Of a stretch of DNA of 64,000 nt, positions 9,420-18,281 are shown piece by piece; position 1 is the first letter of the stretch, and each line of letters opens with the position of its first letter. Position numbers and translations under genes: made by a program. Under the pieces are notes generated by a model. That model was given only the letters and a program-made list of their open reading frames with translations, was not told where the DNA came from and did no database searches. Origin of the DNA: Planosporangium thailandense (GTDB lineage: Bacteria; Actinomycetota; Actinomycetes; Mycobacteriales; Micromonosporaceae); contig NZ_JAATVY010000003.1 of the NCBI RefSeq assembly GCF_011947195.1, forward strand, positions 1-64,000. Direction: 5' to 3'.

Positions 9420-9425
9420 AGCGTA
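9420..9425 (-). promoter_or_regulatory. Leaderless -10 box of the first ArsA-like gene
   Basis: TACGCT is 6 nt before GTG at 9413, identical in sequence and spacing to the box before the partner gene at 10460. Confidence 0.5.
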
Positions 9426-9500
9426 TCCGGCCACGCCGTCGAAGCCACACGATCCGTCGGTCACAGCGCCCCTTGTCACACTCTGCAGCGGGTCACACGC

Positions 9501-10460
9501 TCAGCTCGCGCGAAGCAGCGTGCGGGCGAGGATGTCGAGCCCCTCGCGGGTCACCCCGTCGACCAGGGCGGGCAGCTCCACTACCGGGCGGCCCAGCGCG
9601 GCCAGGTCGTCGCGGAGCGCGGCCTCCACCCCGAGGCGGGTCTGGTACGCCTTCGCCTCGGTCACCAGGCCGGCAACGGTGTCCCGGTCGGCCGACACTC
9701 CGGCCTGGGTCAGCCCCCGGCGGATCTCCGCCTGGCTCACCCGCACGCCGGCGAGCATGGGCGCGCGGGTCGCGTTGACGATCACCGACCCGATCGGGAT
9801 GCCGAGCCCCCGCAGCTCCACGATCGCGTCGGTGGTCTCCTGTACCGGCATCTCTTCCAGCATGGTGACGACGTGCACGGCGGTCATCGGGGAGCGCAGG
9901 ACGGCCGAGACGCCCTCGCTCTGCGACTTGATCGGGCCCACCTTCGCCAGTCGCGCCGTCTCGGCGGTCACGTTGAGGAAGCGGCCGATCCGGCCGGTGG
10001 GCGGCGCATCGACGACGACGGCGTCGTACACCCGGCGGCCGTCGACCGTACGGGTGACCGCCTCCTTGAGCTTTCCGGTGAGCAGAACGTCGCGCATGCC
10101 CGGCGCGATGGTGGTCGCGAAGTCGATGGCGCCCATCTTCTGCAGGGCCCGGCCGGCCATGCCGAGCCGGTAGAACATGTCCAGGTACTCCAGCAGTGCC
10201 TGCTCAGCGTCGATGGCGAGCGCGTTCACCTCGCCGCCGCCGGGCGCGGCCGCGATGACCCGCTCCTCGTAGGGCAGGGGTGGCAGCTCGAACAGCTGGG
10301 CGATGCCCTGCCGGCCCTCGACCTCGACGAGGAGCACCCGGCGGCCGCCGGTCGCGAGGGCGATGGCCAGCGCGGCCGCGACAGTGGTCTTGCCGGTGCC
10401 GCCTTTGCCGGTCACCACGTTCAGGCGGGCCGGCCAGCCGGCGTGCTCTTGGGTAGCCAC
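9501..10460 (-). CDS. ArsA/GET3-like ATPase (Rv3679 type)
   Basis: This 319-residue ATPase has Walker A GKGGTGKTT at residues 18-26, the VLLVEVEGRQGIAQLF motif, DAPPTGRI and IGSVIVNATR, all typical of the Rv3679 branch. It lies just upstream of its paralogue, and the two products probably form a hetero-oligomer. The GTG start at 10460 follows TACGCT by 6 nt. Any cargo or client is unknown. Confidence 0.87.
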   Translation of the reverse strand: MATQEHAGWPARLNVVTGKGGTGKTTVAAALAIALATGGRRVLLVEVEGRQGIAQLFELPPLPYEERVIAAAPGGGEVNALAIDAEQALLEYLDMFYRLGMAGRALQKMGAIDFATTIAPGMRDVLLTGKLKEAVTRTVDGRRVYDAVVVDAPPTGRIGRFLNVTAETARLAKVGPIKSQSEGVSAVLRSPMTAVHVVTMLEEMPVQETTDAIVELRGLGIPIGSVIVNATRAPMLAGVRVSQAEIRRGLTQAGVSADRDTVAGLVTEAKAYQTRLGVEAALRDDLAALGRPVVELPALVDGVTREGLDILARTLLRAS

Positions 10461-10466
10461 GCTCCG

Positions 10467-10472
10467 AGCGTA
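10467..10472 (-). promoter_or_regulatory. Leaderless -10 box of the second ArsA-like gene
   Basis: TACGCT lies 6 nt before the GTG at 10460 and only a few bases beyond the stop of the gene upstream. Confidence 0.5.
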
Positions 10473-10473
10473 G

Positions 10474-11106
10474 CTACCCCGCGTCACCGACTTCGCAAAC
10501 CCACCAGCCGGACTCGTCGACGGCCACGAACTTCAGCCGCTTCTCGGCGGTCCGCTCGTCCGCCGTCGTGATCTTGATGGGTACGGTCAGGGTCGCCGTC
10601 TTGTCCTTGCGCGACTGGACGTTGGGCGTCGGCCAGGTGTACCGCGGCGACTTGTACTGCTGCTCGTACGAGCGCAGCTCATCGATCTTCTTGCCCAGGG
10701 CCGCCTTGTCGCGCGACTCCGCGCAGACGTACCGGTTGGCCTTGTCCACGTCGTGGTCACGGAAGACGGCGGTGAGGAAGCCGTCGACCGCCGCCGTCGG
10801 CGTCGCGGTGCCACTGCCGCCGATGTTCTTGACCAGAAAGTACGCCGTGACGCCGCCTCCGCCACACAGCAGCAGCACGACGCCGAGGACGACCGAGGTG
10901 ATCAGCAGCGCCCGGCGCCGTCGGGGCGGCTGAGGCCCGCCAGCCGGCACGACCGGCATGAACGGTGGCTGAGATCCACTGGCCGGTGGGAACGGGGCAC
11001 CGGCCGATGGGAACGGGACGCCGGCCGGCGCGAACGGCGGCGACTGCGGCACACCGGAGCCCTGCGGTTCACCGGGTGACGGTGGGTATCCGGGCGGCTG
11101 GCTCAA
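10474..11106 (-). CDS. Pro-rich single-pass membrane protein with extracytoplasmic NTF2-like domain
   Basis: This 210-residue protein has three parts. A Pro/Gly-rich cytoplasmic N-terminus comes first, then an RRRR stop-transfer edge with one membrane helix (LLITSVVLGVVLLLC), then an outer domain of about 110 residues starting TPTAAVDGFLTAVF and ending SGWWVCEV. The outer domain looks like the NTF2-like/DUF4878 fold with a Cys pair. A paralogue occurs at 52553-53137. TTG at 11106 is chosen because GGGGGG precedes it closely and the product then begins like relatives (SQPPGYPP); ATG at 11175 is possible. Function is unknown. Confidence 0.72.
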   Translation of the reverse strand: MSQPPGYPPSPGEPQGSGVPQSPPFAPAGVPFPSAGAPFPPASGSQPPFMPVVPAGGPQPPRRRRALLITSVVLGVVLLLCGGGGVTAYFLVKNIGGSGTATPTAAVDGFLTAVFRDHDVDKANRYVCAESRDKAALGKKIDELRSYEQQYKSPRYTWPTPNVQSRKDKTATLTVPIKITTADERTAEKRLKFVAVDESGWWVCEVGDAG

Positions 11107-11327
11107 TTTCCCCCCTTCAAGGGGTCCGGGTGGCCGACGGGATATGGCCGTGCCAAGGGTAGTCGGCGACGCCATCCAGCGATGACCGCCGTTCGGTGCG
11201 GGGAGTGACGATCTTGGTTGCTCCTTCCGGGGTACGTTCGGCTGACGGCCGTACCTTCGCGGCCGGACCGCGCCGGCAGCCCGTAGGCTGTCGGGCGTAG
11301 CCACCGTAGTCAGGGAGCCCTCGAGCG

Positions 11328-11498
11328 ATGCAGAAGTGGGAGTACGCCACAGTGCCGTTGCTGGTCCACGCGACCAAGCAGATTCTGGACAACTGGGGTG
11401 AGGACGGCTGGGAGCTGGTCGCCGTCGTGCCGGGGCCGAACCCCGACCAGCTCGTCGCGTACCTCAAGCGACCGCGCGCGGCGGAGGGTGGACAGTGA
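11328..11498 (+). CDS. DUF4177 small protein (Rv3678A type)
   Basis: This 56-residue protein begins MQKWEYATVPLL and contains the DUF4177 signature ILDNWGEDGWELVAVVPGP. It is predicted to be a small beta-alpha soluble protein of unknown role. Its TGA overlaps the GTG of the RidA-like gene (GTGA), and the pairing of the two is conserved with mycobacteria, so they are probably translated together. Confidence 0.87.
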   Translation: MQKWEYATVPLLVHATKQILDNWGEDGWELVAVVPGPNPDQLVAYLKRPRAAEGGQ

Positions 11499-11953
11499 GC
11501 GGAGCGAGGGAGAAGCTGGCCGAGCTGGGCCTGAAGCTGCCCGCGGTGGTGCCGCCGGTGGCGGCCTACGTGCCGGCCGTGCAGTCGGGCAACCACGTGT
11601 ACGTCTCCGGCCAGCTGCCGATGGCTGAGGGGCAGCTGATGGCAACCGGCAAGGTCGGCCGCGAGGTGACGCCCGAGCGGGCCGCCGAGCTCGCCCGGCA
11701 GTGCGCCCTCAACGCCCTCGCCGCGGCCGACTCACTCGTCGGTCTCGAGCGGATCGTCAAGGTCGTCAAGGTGGTCGGTTTCGTCGCGTCGGCCGAGGGC
11801 TTCACCGGGCAGCCGGGTGTGATCAACGGTGCCAGCGAGCTGTTCGGCGCCGTGTTCGGCGAGGCCGGTCGGCACGCGCGCAGCGCGGTCGGCGTCGCCG
11901 AGCTGCCGCTCGGCGCGCCCGTCGAGGTCGAGGCGATCTTCGAGGTCAGCTGA
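11495..11953 (+). CDS. RidA/YjgF-family protein (Rv3678c type)
   Basis: This 152-residue protein has the RidA core: VYVSGQLP, a central GKVG, and the C-terminal HARSAVGVAELPLGAPVEVEA with the conserved Arg that binds substrate carboxylates in deaminases of the family. Canonical RidA clears 2-aminoacrylate. This branch is longer than RidA and its substrate is untested. The gene overlaps the DUF4177 gene and lies 59 bp ahead of the metallo-hydrolase gene. Confidence 0.87.
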   Translation: MSGAREKLAELGLKLPAVVPPVAAYVPAVQSGNHVYVSGQLPMAEGQLMATGKVGREVTPERAAELARQCALNALAAADSLVGLERIVKVVKVVGFVASAEGFTGQPGVINGASELFGAVFGEAGRHARSAVGVAELPLGAPVEVEAIFEVS

Positions 11954-11999
11954 CAGGCGGGCTCAACCTCCCGTTCGCCAGCGGGTTTGGTCGCCGCCG

Positions 12000-12005
12000 T
12001 ACCAT
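12000..12005 (+). promoter_or_regulatory. Leaderless -10 box of the metallo-hydrolase gene
   Basis: TACCAT is 7 nt before the ATG at 12013, fixing that start. Confidence 0.55.
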
Positions 12006-12012
12006 CCAGAGC

Positions 12013-12819
12013 ATGGTGACGCATGTGACCGCGCCCACGGCGGCGCCGCTCGACGCGCTGCCGCCCTGGGTCACGCTGCTGCGTGCGCCGAATCCGGGCC
12101 CGATGACGCTCGACGGCACCAACACCTGGGTGTTGCCGGAGCACCGGGTCGTCATCGACCCGGGGCCGGCCGACGACGGTCACCTGGCCGCGATCGCGGC
12201 CAGCGCGCCGATCGACCTCATCCTGCTCACCCACGGTCACGCCGACCACGTCGAGGGCGCCGCCCGGCTGTCGGAGATGCTCGGCGGCGTTCCCGTGGTC
12301 GGCTCGGACCCGCAGCACTGCGTCGCCGCCCCGCCGCTGCGGGAACACCCGGGGGAGGAGATCGCCGGGCTCGAGGTGATCTTCACTCCGGGGCACACCC
12401 ACGACTCCGTCAGCTACCGCGTCCGCGACGTCGTCTTCACCGGCGACACGGTCCTCGGGCGGGGCACCACCGTCGTGGCCTGGCCCGACGGCGACCTCGG
12501 CGACTACCTCAGCAGCCTGCGCCGGCTCCGGGCGCAGGGCCCGGTACCGGTCCTTCCCGGCCACGGGCCCGCCCTCGCCGACTGCGCCGTCGCCACCGCG
12601 TACTACCTCGAGCACCGCCTGGCCCGTTTGGAACAGATACGCGCGGCGTGGACCGCCGGCGCGCAGACCGCGCCCGACGTCGTACGGGTCGTCTACGCCG
12701 ACGTCGACCCGGTCCTGTGGCCGGCGGCGGAGCTGTCCGTGCGGGCGCAGTTGGCCTATCTCGAAAGCGAGCAGGAGCGGGAATCCAGCGGGTCACCGGC
12801 AGAGTTGGACCAGCCGTGA
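12013..12819 (+). CDS. Metallo-beta-lactamase-fold hydrolase (Rv3677c/LACTB2 type)
   Basis: This 268-residue protein has the zinc motif THGHADH at 73-79, a later GHTHDSVSY, FTGDTVLG and a PGHGPAL histidine, so the two-metal site looks complete. The C-terminal helical extension resembles LACTB2, an endoribonuclease, more than true beta-lactamases. The stop overlaps the GTG of the cyclase gene (GTGA), which links this conserved gene to the lineage-specific one that follows. Confidence 0.88.
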   Translation: MVTHVTAPTAAPLDALPPWVTLLRAPNPGPMTLDGTNTWVLPEHRVVIDPGPADDGHLAAIAASAPIDLILLTHGHADHVEGAARLSEMLGGVPVVGSDPQHCVAAPPLREHPGEEIAGLEVIFTPGHTHDSVSYRVRDVVFTGDTVLGRGTTVVAWPDGDLGDYLSSLRRLRAQGPVPVLPGHGPALADCAVATAYYLEHRLARLEQIRAAWTAGAQTAPDVVRVVYADVDPVLWPAAELSVRAQLAYLESEQERESSGSPAELDQP

Positions 12820-15800
12820 CCTGTCCTGTGTGCGGAACCGTCGCCGTGCCCGGCGCGCGGTTCTGCCACAACTGCGGATCGGCCCTGCCGGCCGCGGCCA
12901 CCCTCCCCGCCGCCGAGCGCCGCATCGTCACCGTCCTGTTCGGTGACCTGTCCGACTTCACCGCCTGGGCCGAGGACGTCGACCCGGAGCGGGTCGGCGC
13001 GGTCACCGACCGGGTTCTCGCGGCCCTGGCCGGCTCGGTCAAGACGTTCGGCGGACACGTGGACAAGCTCACCGGCGACGGGATCATGGCCGTCTTCGGC
13101 GCGCCGGTGGCGCACGAGGACGACGCCGAGCGGGCCATCCGCGCCGCGCTGTCGATGCAGCAGGCGGTCCGCCGGGTCCTCGACGACGAGCGTGGCGGTG
13201 GTGCTCCGCTGGGCCTGCGCGTGGGCTTGAACACCGGTGACGTGGTCGCCGGCGTGCAGGCCGCGCTGGAGTACACGGTCATCGGCGACACCGTGAACAC
13301 CGCGGCGAGGCTCGCCGACGCGGCGGCGGTCGGTGCCATCTACGCCGGCTCCGTCACGGCCGCGGTGACCCGGCACGTCGCGTCCTGGCGGGCGCTGCGC
13401 CCGCTGCGGCTCAAGGGCAAGCGCGAGCCCGTCGAGGCGTACGAGCTGCTGGGCCTGCTCGACGCGCCCGGCACCCGGTCCGGGCTGGGCGACGAGGCGC
13501 CGTTCGTGGGCCGGGAGACCGAGCTGGGGCGGGTCGCCGGCCGGCTGGCCGAGGTCGTCGACCGGCAGGAGGCCCGCATCCTGATCATGACCGGTGAGGC
13601 AGGCCTGGGTAAGACCCGGTTCGCCGCCGAGGTGGAGCGCTTCGCCACCGGGTACCAGGCCGCCGGCTTCGCCCCCAGCATCGGCGCCCGGGTGCTGTCG
13701 GTGCACTGCGCCGCGTTCGGTGAGCGCCGCCGCCTCGCGCCCCTCGCCGACCTCGTACGGGCCGCCATCGGCCTGCCCAACGACACCGCCACCACCCGCG
13801 AGCAGGTCGAGGAGCGGCTGCGCCGGCTCGGCCAGCGGCTGGCGCGGCAGGCGCGCAGCCGGCGACCGGCCGGACCGGTCGGACCGGTCGGCGAGGAGGT
13901 CGCGGCCGGTGCCGTGGCGACCGCCGCCGGTGCGGAGCCGCGGCTGGCGATCGACCTGCTGCTGACGCTCATCGGGTACGGCGAGGTGGACCACTCCGAA
14001 CCCGGCGGTTCGGCCGGCCGGACGGCGTGGGCCGGGCCGGCCGGCGCGCGGGGTGGCTGGGGCGCCAGCGCCGGGCCGGTCGACGACCTCGACCTGGAGG
14101 CCATCCCGGCAGCCGTGGCCGGCCTGCTGTCGGCGCTCGCCGCCGAGGAGCCGCTGCTGATCGTCGTGGACGACCTGCACGACGCCACCCCGGACACCGT
14201 CGACGCGCTCGGCGTCACGCTGTCGCGGGTGTCCGGCCCCGTGCTCACGCTCCTGCTCGGGCGGCCGGAGCTGATGCGTACCGCGGGTATCCTCAACCGG
14301 TTCGCCGACGCGGAGGTGAGCGCGCTCCCGCCGCTGCGCGGTGCGGACGCCGCCCGCCTGCTCACCAACTACCTCGGCGGCGGCCGGCTGGCGCAGGCCG
14401 ACGAGGACCGGCTGCTGGCCACCGCCCAGGGCAACGCCTTCTACCTCGCCGAACTCGTCACGCTGCTGCAGGAGCGGGGCCGGCTGAGCAGAAACGGCCA
14501 GACGTGGCAGCTGGCCCCCGGTTCGCTCGGCGGCCGCCTGCTCTCCCGCGACCTCGCCGCGGTCCTCGCCGCGCGTATCGACGCCCTGCCGCCCCAGGCC
14601 CGCGCGGTGCTCCGCGACGCCGCGGTGGTCGGTGACACCGTGCCGGCCGGGGCGCTGGAAGCGCTGCGCGCGGGTGAGCCCGGCGGCCGGCCGTCGGCCG
14701 CGGCGGCCGTCGAGCTCAACCGGGCGATCGAGGAGCTGCTGCAACGCCGGATGCTGCGCCGGGTCAAGGGCGGGTACGCCTTCGCGACGCCGTTGCTGCG
14801 CGAAGCCGCGTACGCCGGCGTCGGCAAGGCCGACCTGGCCGAGCGGCACGCGCTGCTCGCCCGGTGGGCGGCCGACCCCGACCCCTCCGCGCGACCCCAG
14901 CCGGGTGTGCCGCGGCCCGGACGGGTGGGCATGACAGCCGAGGCGGCGGACGCTTTCGTCGCCGAGCACGCCGAGCGGGCGACCGCCCTCGCCGACGCCG
15001 TGGGCCTGCGCTCCGACGCGGCCGTACGCGCCGTGGCGCCGCTCGGCGTCGCCGTGCTCGGCCGGTTGGCCCGCAAGGCGCTCGTCAGCGGTGAACCGTC
15101 CCAGGCGTCGGCCCACGCCGAACGGGCCGCGAAGCTGGCCGGCGGCAACCTGTCCCCGGCCGACCGGCTCATCCACGCCCGCGCGCTGCTGCAGATCGGC
15201 CGGGTCACCGAGGCGCTCGGGTACGCCGAGAAGATCGCCGCCAATGCGGCGGACGAGCCCGCGGTCCGGTCCGGCGCGCTGCTGCTGGCCGGCCGGGCGT
15301 ACCGGATGATGGGCGACCCGGAGCGGGCGTACATCACCTGGCAGGAGGCGCTCGAGGCGGCGACCGTGGCCGGCCGGCCGGCCGAGCGCGCCGAGGCGAT
15401 GCGCCGGATCGGCATGGGCGACTACCTGGCCGGGCGGCTGGCGGAGGCCGGCGAGCGGTTCGCCGCGGCGTACCAGCTCGCCGTCGAGACGGGGGACCGG
15501 CGCAGCCAGGCCTGGTCGTTGCAGAACCTGGCGTGGGTCACCACCACCCGCGGCGACTTCGCCGGCGCGGATCTCACCCTCGGCCGGTCGGCACGTAAGT
15601 TCGCCGAACTCAATGATCCGGTCGGACGGGCCTGGCTGCGCGGTACCACCGCGTTCGTGCGCATGCTCGCCGGGCGGCTGACCGAGGCGCGCCGGCTCGC
15701 CCGGGTGTTCCTGCCGTTCGGTGAGCGGGTGGGTGAGGCGTGGGCGGTGGGCACCCTGCGCTCGGTCGAGGCGTTCGCCGCGGCCGAGCTGGGCGAGCTG

Positions 15801-16502
15801 GCGGAGGCCGACCGGGAGGCGCGCCGGTCCTATCGGGACTTCGCCGCGGCCGACGACGACTGGGGGCGCGGCCTCGCGCTGGTCGTACGGGGTGTCGTCG
15901 CGCGCGGGCTCGGCGAGTCGTCGCACGCGACCGACCTGCTCAGCGACGCGCTCGAGTACGGGGAGAAGACCGGTCACCCGCTGCTGATCGGCATGGCCCG
16001 TACGATCCGGGGCTTCGTACACGTCTCCCACGGCGACGCGGAGGCGGCGGAGGTGGATGCCCGGGCGGCCCTCGCCGTCGTCGAGCCGCACGACGTGCTG
16101 GAGCCGGCGCACGTCGGCCCGCGGGCGCTGCTGGCAGCCGCCCGGTTGGCGGCCGGCGACGCGGCCGGAGCGGTCGAGCTCCTCAAGGGTGTGGCCGCAC
16201 TGGCCGATGTGCCGTCGTTGTTGTACCCGCGCCGGGAGGCGGTCGCGTACTACGCGGAGGCGCTGCTCGCCGCCGGCCGGCCCGAGGAGGCGCTGGAGTG
16301 GGCGCGGCGCGCGGTCGCGACGCCCGGCGAGGACGTCCGCAGCCGGGTCCACGCGGGGCGGGCGCTCGCGCGCGCCCTGGCCGCGGTGGGGCAGCCCGCC
16401 GAGGCGCTGACGGTCGCCTCCGCCGCGCTGCGCGAAGCCCAGGCGACCCAGCAGGTCTCGGAGCGCGCGGTGACCCAGGCCGTACTGTCGGCCCTGTCGT
16501 GA
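12816..16502 (+). CDS. Zinc-ribbon class III adenylate cyclase with AAA-type ATPase and TPR repeats
   Basis: This 1228-residue multidomain protein starts with a zinc ribbon (C3, C6, C17, C20). A class III cyclase domain (about 35-215) carries metal Asp residues D44 (LFGDLSDF) and D88 (KLTGD), substrate Lys K84, Thr in YTVIGDTVNTAARL, and the transition-state Asn and Arg in the same motif, so it should be active on ATP. A large NTPase has Walker A GEAGLGKT near 260 and Walker B-like LLIVVDDLHD, interrupted by Pro/Gly-rich linkers. The C-terminal half is helical repeats of TPR/MalT type. It lies in the same genomic block as crp, so cAMP from it could feed that regulator; this is inference. Confidence 0.88.
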   Translation: MTCPVCGTVAVPGARFCHNCGSALPAAATLPAAERRIVTVLFGDLSDFTAWAEDVDPERVGAVTDRVLAALAGSVKTFGGHVDKLTGDGIMAVFGAPVAHEDDAERAIRAALSMQQAVRRVLDDERGGGAPLGLRVGLNTGDVVAGVQAALEYTVIGDTVNTAARLADAAAVGAIYAGSVTAAVTRHVASWRALRPLRLKGKREPVEAYELLGLLDAPGTRSGLGDEAPFVGRETELGRVAGRLAEVVDRQEARILIMTGEAGLGKTRFAAEVERFATGYQAAGFAPSIGARVLSVHCAAFGERRRLAPLADLVRAAIGLPNDTATTREQVEERLRRLGQRLARQARSRRPAGPVGPVGEEVAAGAVATAAGAEPRLAIDLLLTLIGYGEVDHSEPGGSAGRTAWAGPAGARGGWGASAGPVDDLDLEAIPAAVAGLLSALAAEEPLLIVVDDLHDATPDTVDALGVTLSRVSGPVLTLLLGRPELMRTAGILNRFADAEVSALPPLRGADAARLLTNYLGGGRLAQADEDRLLATAQGNAFYLAELVTLLQERGRLSRNGQTWQLAPGSLGGRLLSRDLAAVLAARIDALPPQARAVLRDAAVVGDTVPAGALEALRAGEPGGRPSAAAAVELNRAIEELLQRRMLRRVKGGYAFATPLLREAAYAGVGKADLAERHALLARWAADPDPSARPQPGVPRPGRVGMTAEAADAFVAEHAERATALADAVGLRSDAAVRAVAPLGVAVLGRLARKALVSGEPSQASAHAERAAKLAGGNLSPADRLIHARALLQIGRVTEALGYAEKIAANAADEPAVRSGALLLAGRAYRMMGDPERAYITWQEALEAATVAGRPAERAEAMRRIGMGDYLAGRLAEAGERFAAAYQLAVETGDRRSQAWSLQNLAWVTTTRGDFAGADLTLGRSARKFAELNDPVGRAWLRGTTAFVRMLAGRLTEARRLARVFLPFGERVGEAWAVGTLRSVEAFAAAELGELAEADREARRSYRDFAAADDDWGRGLALVVRGVVARGLGESSHATDLLSDALEYGEKTGHPLLIGMARTIRGFVHVSHGDAEAAEVDARAALAVVEPHDVLEPAHVGPRALLAAARLAAGDAAGAVELLKGVAALADVPSLLYPRREAVAYYAEALLAAGRPEEALEWARRAVATPGEDVRSRVHAGRALARALAAVGQPAEALTVASAALREAQATQQVSERAVTQAVLSALS

Positions 16503-16571
16503 CCCACCTGTTACGACGGTCACGTTTGTAACGCTGACGACCATCTGACGCTGCTCGTCCGACCGCTGGCG

Positions 16572-16577
16572 TATTTT
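16572..16577 (+). promoter_or_regulatory. Leaderless -10 box of the Ser/Thr kinase gene
   Basis: TATTTT, conspicuous in this GC-rich setting, is 6 nt before the GTG at 16584. Confidence 0.6.
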
Positions 16578-16583
16578 TCTAGC

Positions 16584-17717
16584 GTGACCGATGCGCGAGC
16601 GACCGTGCCCACGGTGCCCGGCCTGACCGGGCTGTCCGTGCTGGCCCGGGGCGGTTACGCCACGGTCTACCGGGCGGTGCAGGAGTCGGTCGGCCGCGAC
16701 GTGGCGGTGAAGGTCGAGAACCGGCGCCTGGAAAACGAGCGGGATCAGCACCGGTTCCTGCGGGAGGCGCGCGCCGCCGGCCGCATGTCGGGCCACCCGA
16801 ACGTCATCGACCTGTTCGACGCGGGGGTGACCGGCAACGGCCACCCTTATCTGATCATGGAGCTGTGCGAGGCGTCGTACGCCGAACGCATGAAGACCAA
16901 TCCGCTGTCTCCGGTCGAAGCGCGCGACGTCGGGGTGAAGATAGCTGATGCGCTGGCCGACGCCCACGCCCTCGGCGTGCTGCACCGCGACGTCAAGCCG
17001 GCGAATCTGCTGATCTCCCGCTTCGGCGAGCCTCAGCTGGCCGACTTCGGGCTGGCCGTCCTGGCCGAGGTCCGCGACCACGCGATCGCCCTCGACGTGC
17101 TGACGCCGGCCTACGCCCCGCCGGAGATGTTCCGGTGCGAGTCACCGTCCCCCGCCGTCGACGTGTACGCGCTGTGCGCGACGTTGTACGCATTGATGTA
17201 TGGGCGTCCGGCCCGCTGGCGTGACGGCGCCAACCCCGGCCAGGCGGCCATCGTGGACATGTTCGGTGAGCCGATCCCCGATGTGCCGGGCGTGCCGGCC
17301 GACCTGATGGCGCTGCTGCGCGCGGGCATGGCGAACGACGAGCACCGGCGGCCGACGGCGGTGGAGCTACGCGACTCCCTGCTCGCACTCGACTTCGACC
17401 TCGGCGGGAGCCGGTCGGCGGCGCGCAACTGGCGACCGGTCTTCGGTGCCCCCAGTTGGGGGCCGAGCGAGTTCGGCGGTTATGCCGCCTGGGCCGGACG
17501 CGGTCGCCCGGACGGGAGCTCCGACGCCGCCAGGTCGGCCGGGAGCGGCTTCGCGGGCGACGACGAGCGGACGCGCCGGTACGACGACGAAACGCGCCCG
17601 TACCCGCCGCCGTCAGATGGGGACACCGCGCACCTGGAGGCTCCTGGCGGCGCCTCCCGCCCCGCTACCGGGTTCAGCCTTGGGCATTGGCTGCGGCCCG
17701 GTCACGCGGCGAGCTGA
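16584..17717 (+). CDS. Soluble Hanks-type Ser/Thr protein kinase
   Basis: This 377-residue protein has a complete kinase domain: Gly-rich loop ARGGYATVYRA (21-31), ATP Lys K43 in VAVKVE, catalytic HRDVKPANLL near 134, DFG near 154 and an activation segment ending APPEMF. The domain ends near residue 280. The remaining 100 residues are low-complexity, rich in Gly, Ser, Asp, Arg and Tyr. There is no membrane helix or PASTA domain, so it is cytosolic, unlike PknB. The substrate is unknown. The cyclase gene 81 bp upstream suggests a signalling neighbourhood, although the kinase has its own promoter. Confidence 0.9.
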   Translation: MTDARATVPTVPGLTGLSVLARGGYATVYRAVQESVGRDVAVKVENRRLENERDQHRFLREARAAGRMSGHPNVIDLFDAGVTGNGHPYLIMELCEASYAERMKTNPLSPVEARDVGVKIADALADAHALGVLHRDVKPANLLISRFGEPQLADFGLAVLAEVRDHAIALDVLTPAYAPPEMFRCESPSPAVDVYALCATLYALMYGRPARWRDGANPGQAAIVDMFGEPIPDVPGVPADLMALLRAGMANDEHRRPTAVELRDSLLALDFDLGGSRSAARNWRPVFGAPSWGPSEFGGYAAWAGRGRPDGSSDAARSAGSGFAGDDERTRRYDDETRPYPPPSDGDTAHLEAPGGASRPATGFSLGHWLRPGHAAS

Positions 17718-17770
17718 CAGGCTCTCAGCGTCCCGCTGATTGTCAGAGGTGACGGTTACGGTCCGACGGT

Positions 17771-18274
17771 ATGTCGCCTGATCGTCGGGCTCGCCGCAGC
17801 CGGACCCCTCGCCATCGGCCGGACGTCCCGTCGACGGTGCGTGTCGCGCCGTCCTCCGATGACGCGCACGACGTGGTCTATTTCCGTCGCCATCGTGACG
17901 CCGACCCGAGCGAGAGTATTCCTGGCCGGGAGTTCCTGAGGGCGTGCCCGGCAGCGGTGCGCGCGAAGATGATGGCCGTCCTTGTGGAGGTGGCCGCCGC
18001 GCCGCCGAAACGATTTTCGGGCGGCGGTTACTGGGAAGCGATGAAAGGCGAGATGGCGGGCTGGTTCGAGGTCCGCGCCGATGGCCCGAAGCGTCACCAC
18101 TACCGCCTCTACTGCCTGTTGGATTATGAGGCCAAAGGCGTCCCCCGCCCGCTGCTGGTGGTCGTCGCGGGCTTGGACAAGCCGTTTCGGACAGCGTTGT
18201 CCGACGCTGACTACAAGGGTGTACGGATGCTCGGCCAGGAGTACCTGGCCCGCAACCCCCGGTCGCTGGCCTGA
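17771..18274 (+). CDS. RelE/HigB-like toxin-type protein (phage Gp49 family)
   Basis: This protein of up to 167 residues has a C-terminal part resembling HigB/Gp49-type mRNA interferases: GGGYWEAMKGEMAGWFEVRA, then HHYRLYCLLDYE, LLVVVAGLDKPF and a final YLARNPRSLA. The basic N-terminus (about 20 residues, RRARRSRTPRHR) is not typical and may be untranslated if GTG at 17837 is the real start. It converges with an antitoxin-like gene only 7 bp away, which is not the usual co-directional layout. Confidence is good for the family and moderate for toxicity. Confidence 0.7.
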   Translation: MSPDRRARRSRTPRHRPDVPSTVRVAPSSDDAHDVVYFRRHRDADPSESIPGREFLRACPAAVRAKMMAVLVEVAAAPPKRFSGGGYWEAMKGEMAGWFEVRADGPKRHHYRLYCLLDYEAKGVPRPLLVVVAGLDKPFRTALSDADYKGVRMLGQEYLARNPRSLA

Positions 18275-18281
18275 ATCAGGG

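Noticed and set aside
9501-10460. Arsenite efflux function for the ArsA-like pair
   Set aside because: No arsB, arsC, acr3 or arsR gene nearby, and the pair resembles the non-arsenic Rv3679/Rv3680 branch.
12756-17081. A 1441-codon minus-strand open frame
   Set aside because: It lies antisense to the cyclase and kinase genes, has Arg/Gly/His-rich nonsense composition, and arises from high GC3 on the coding strand.
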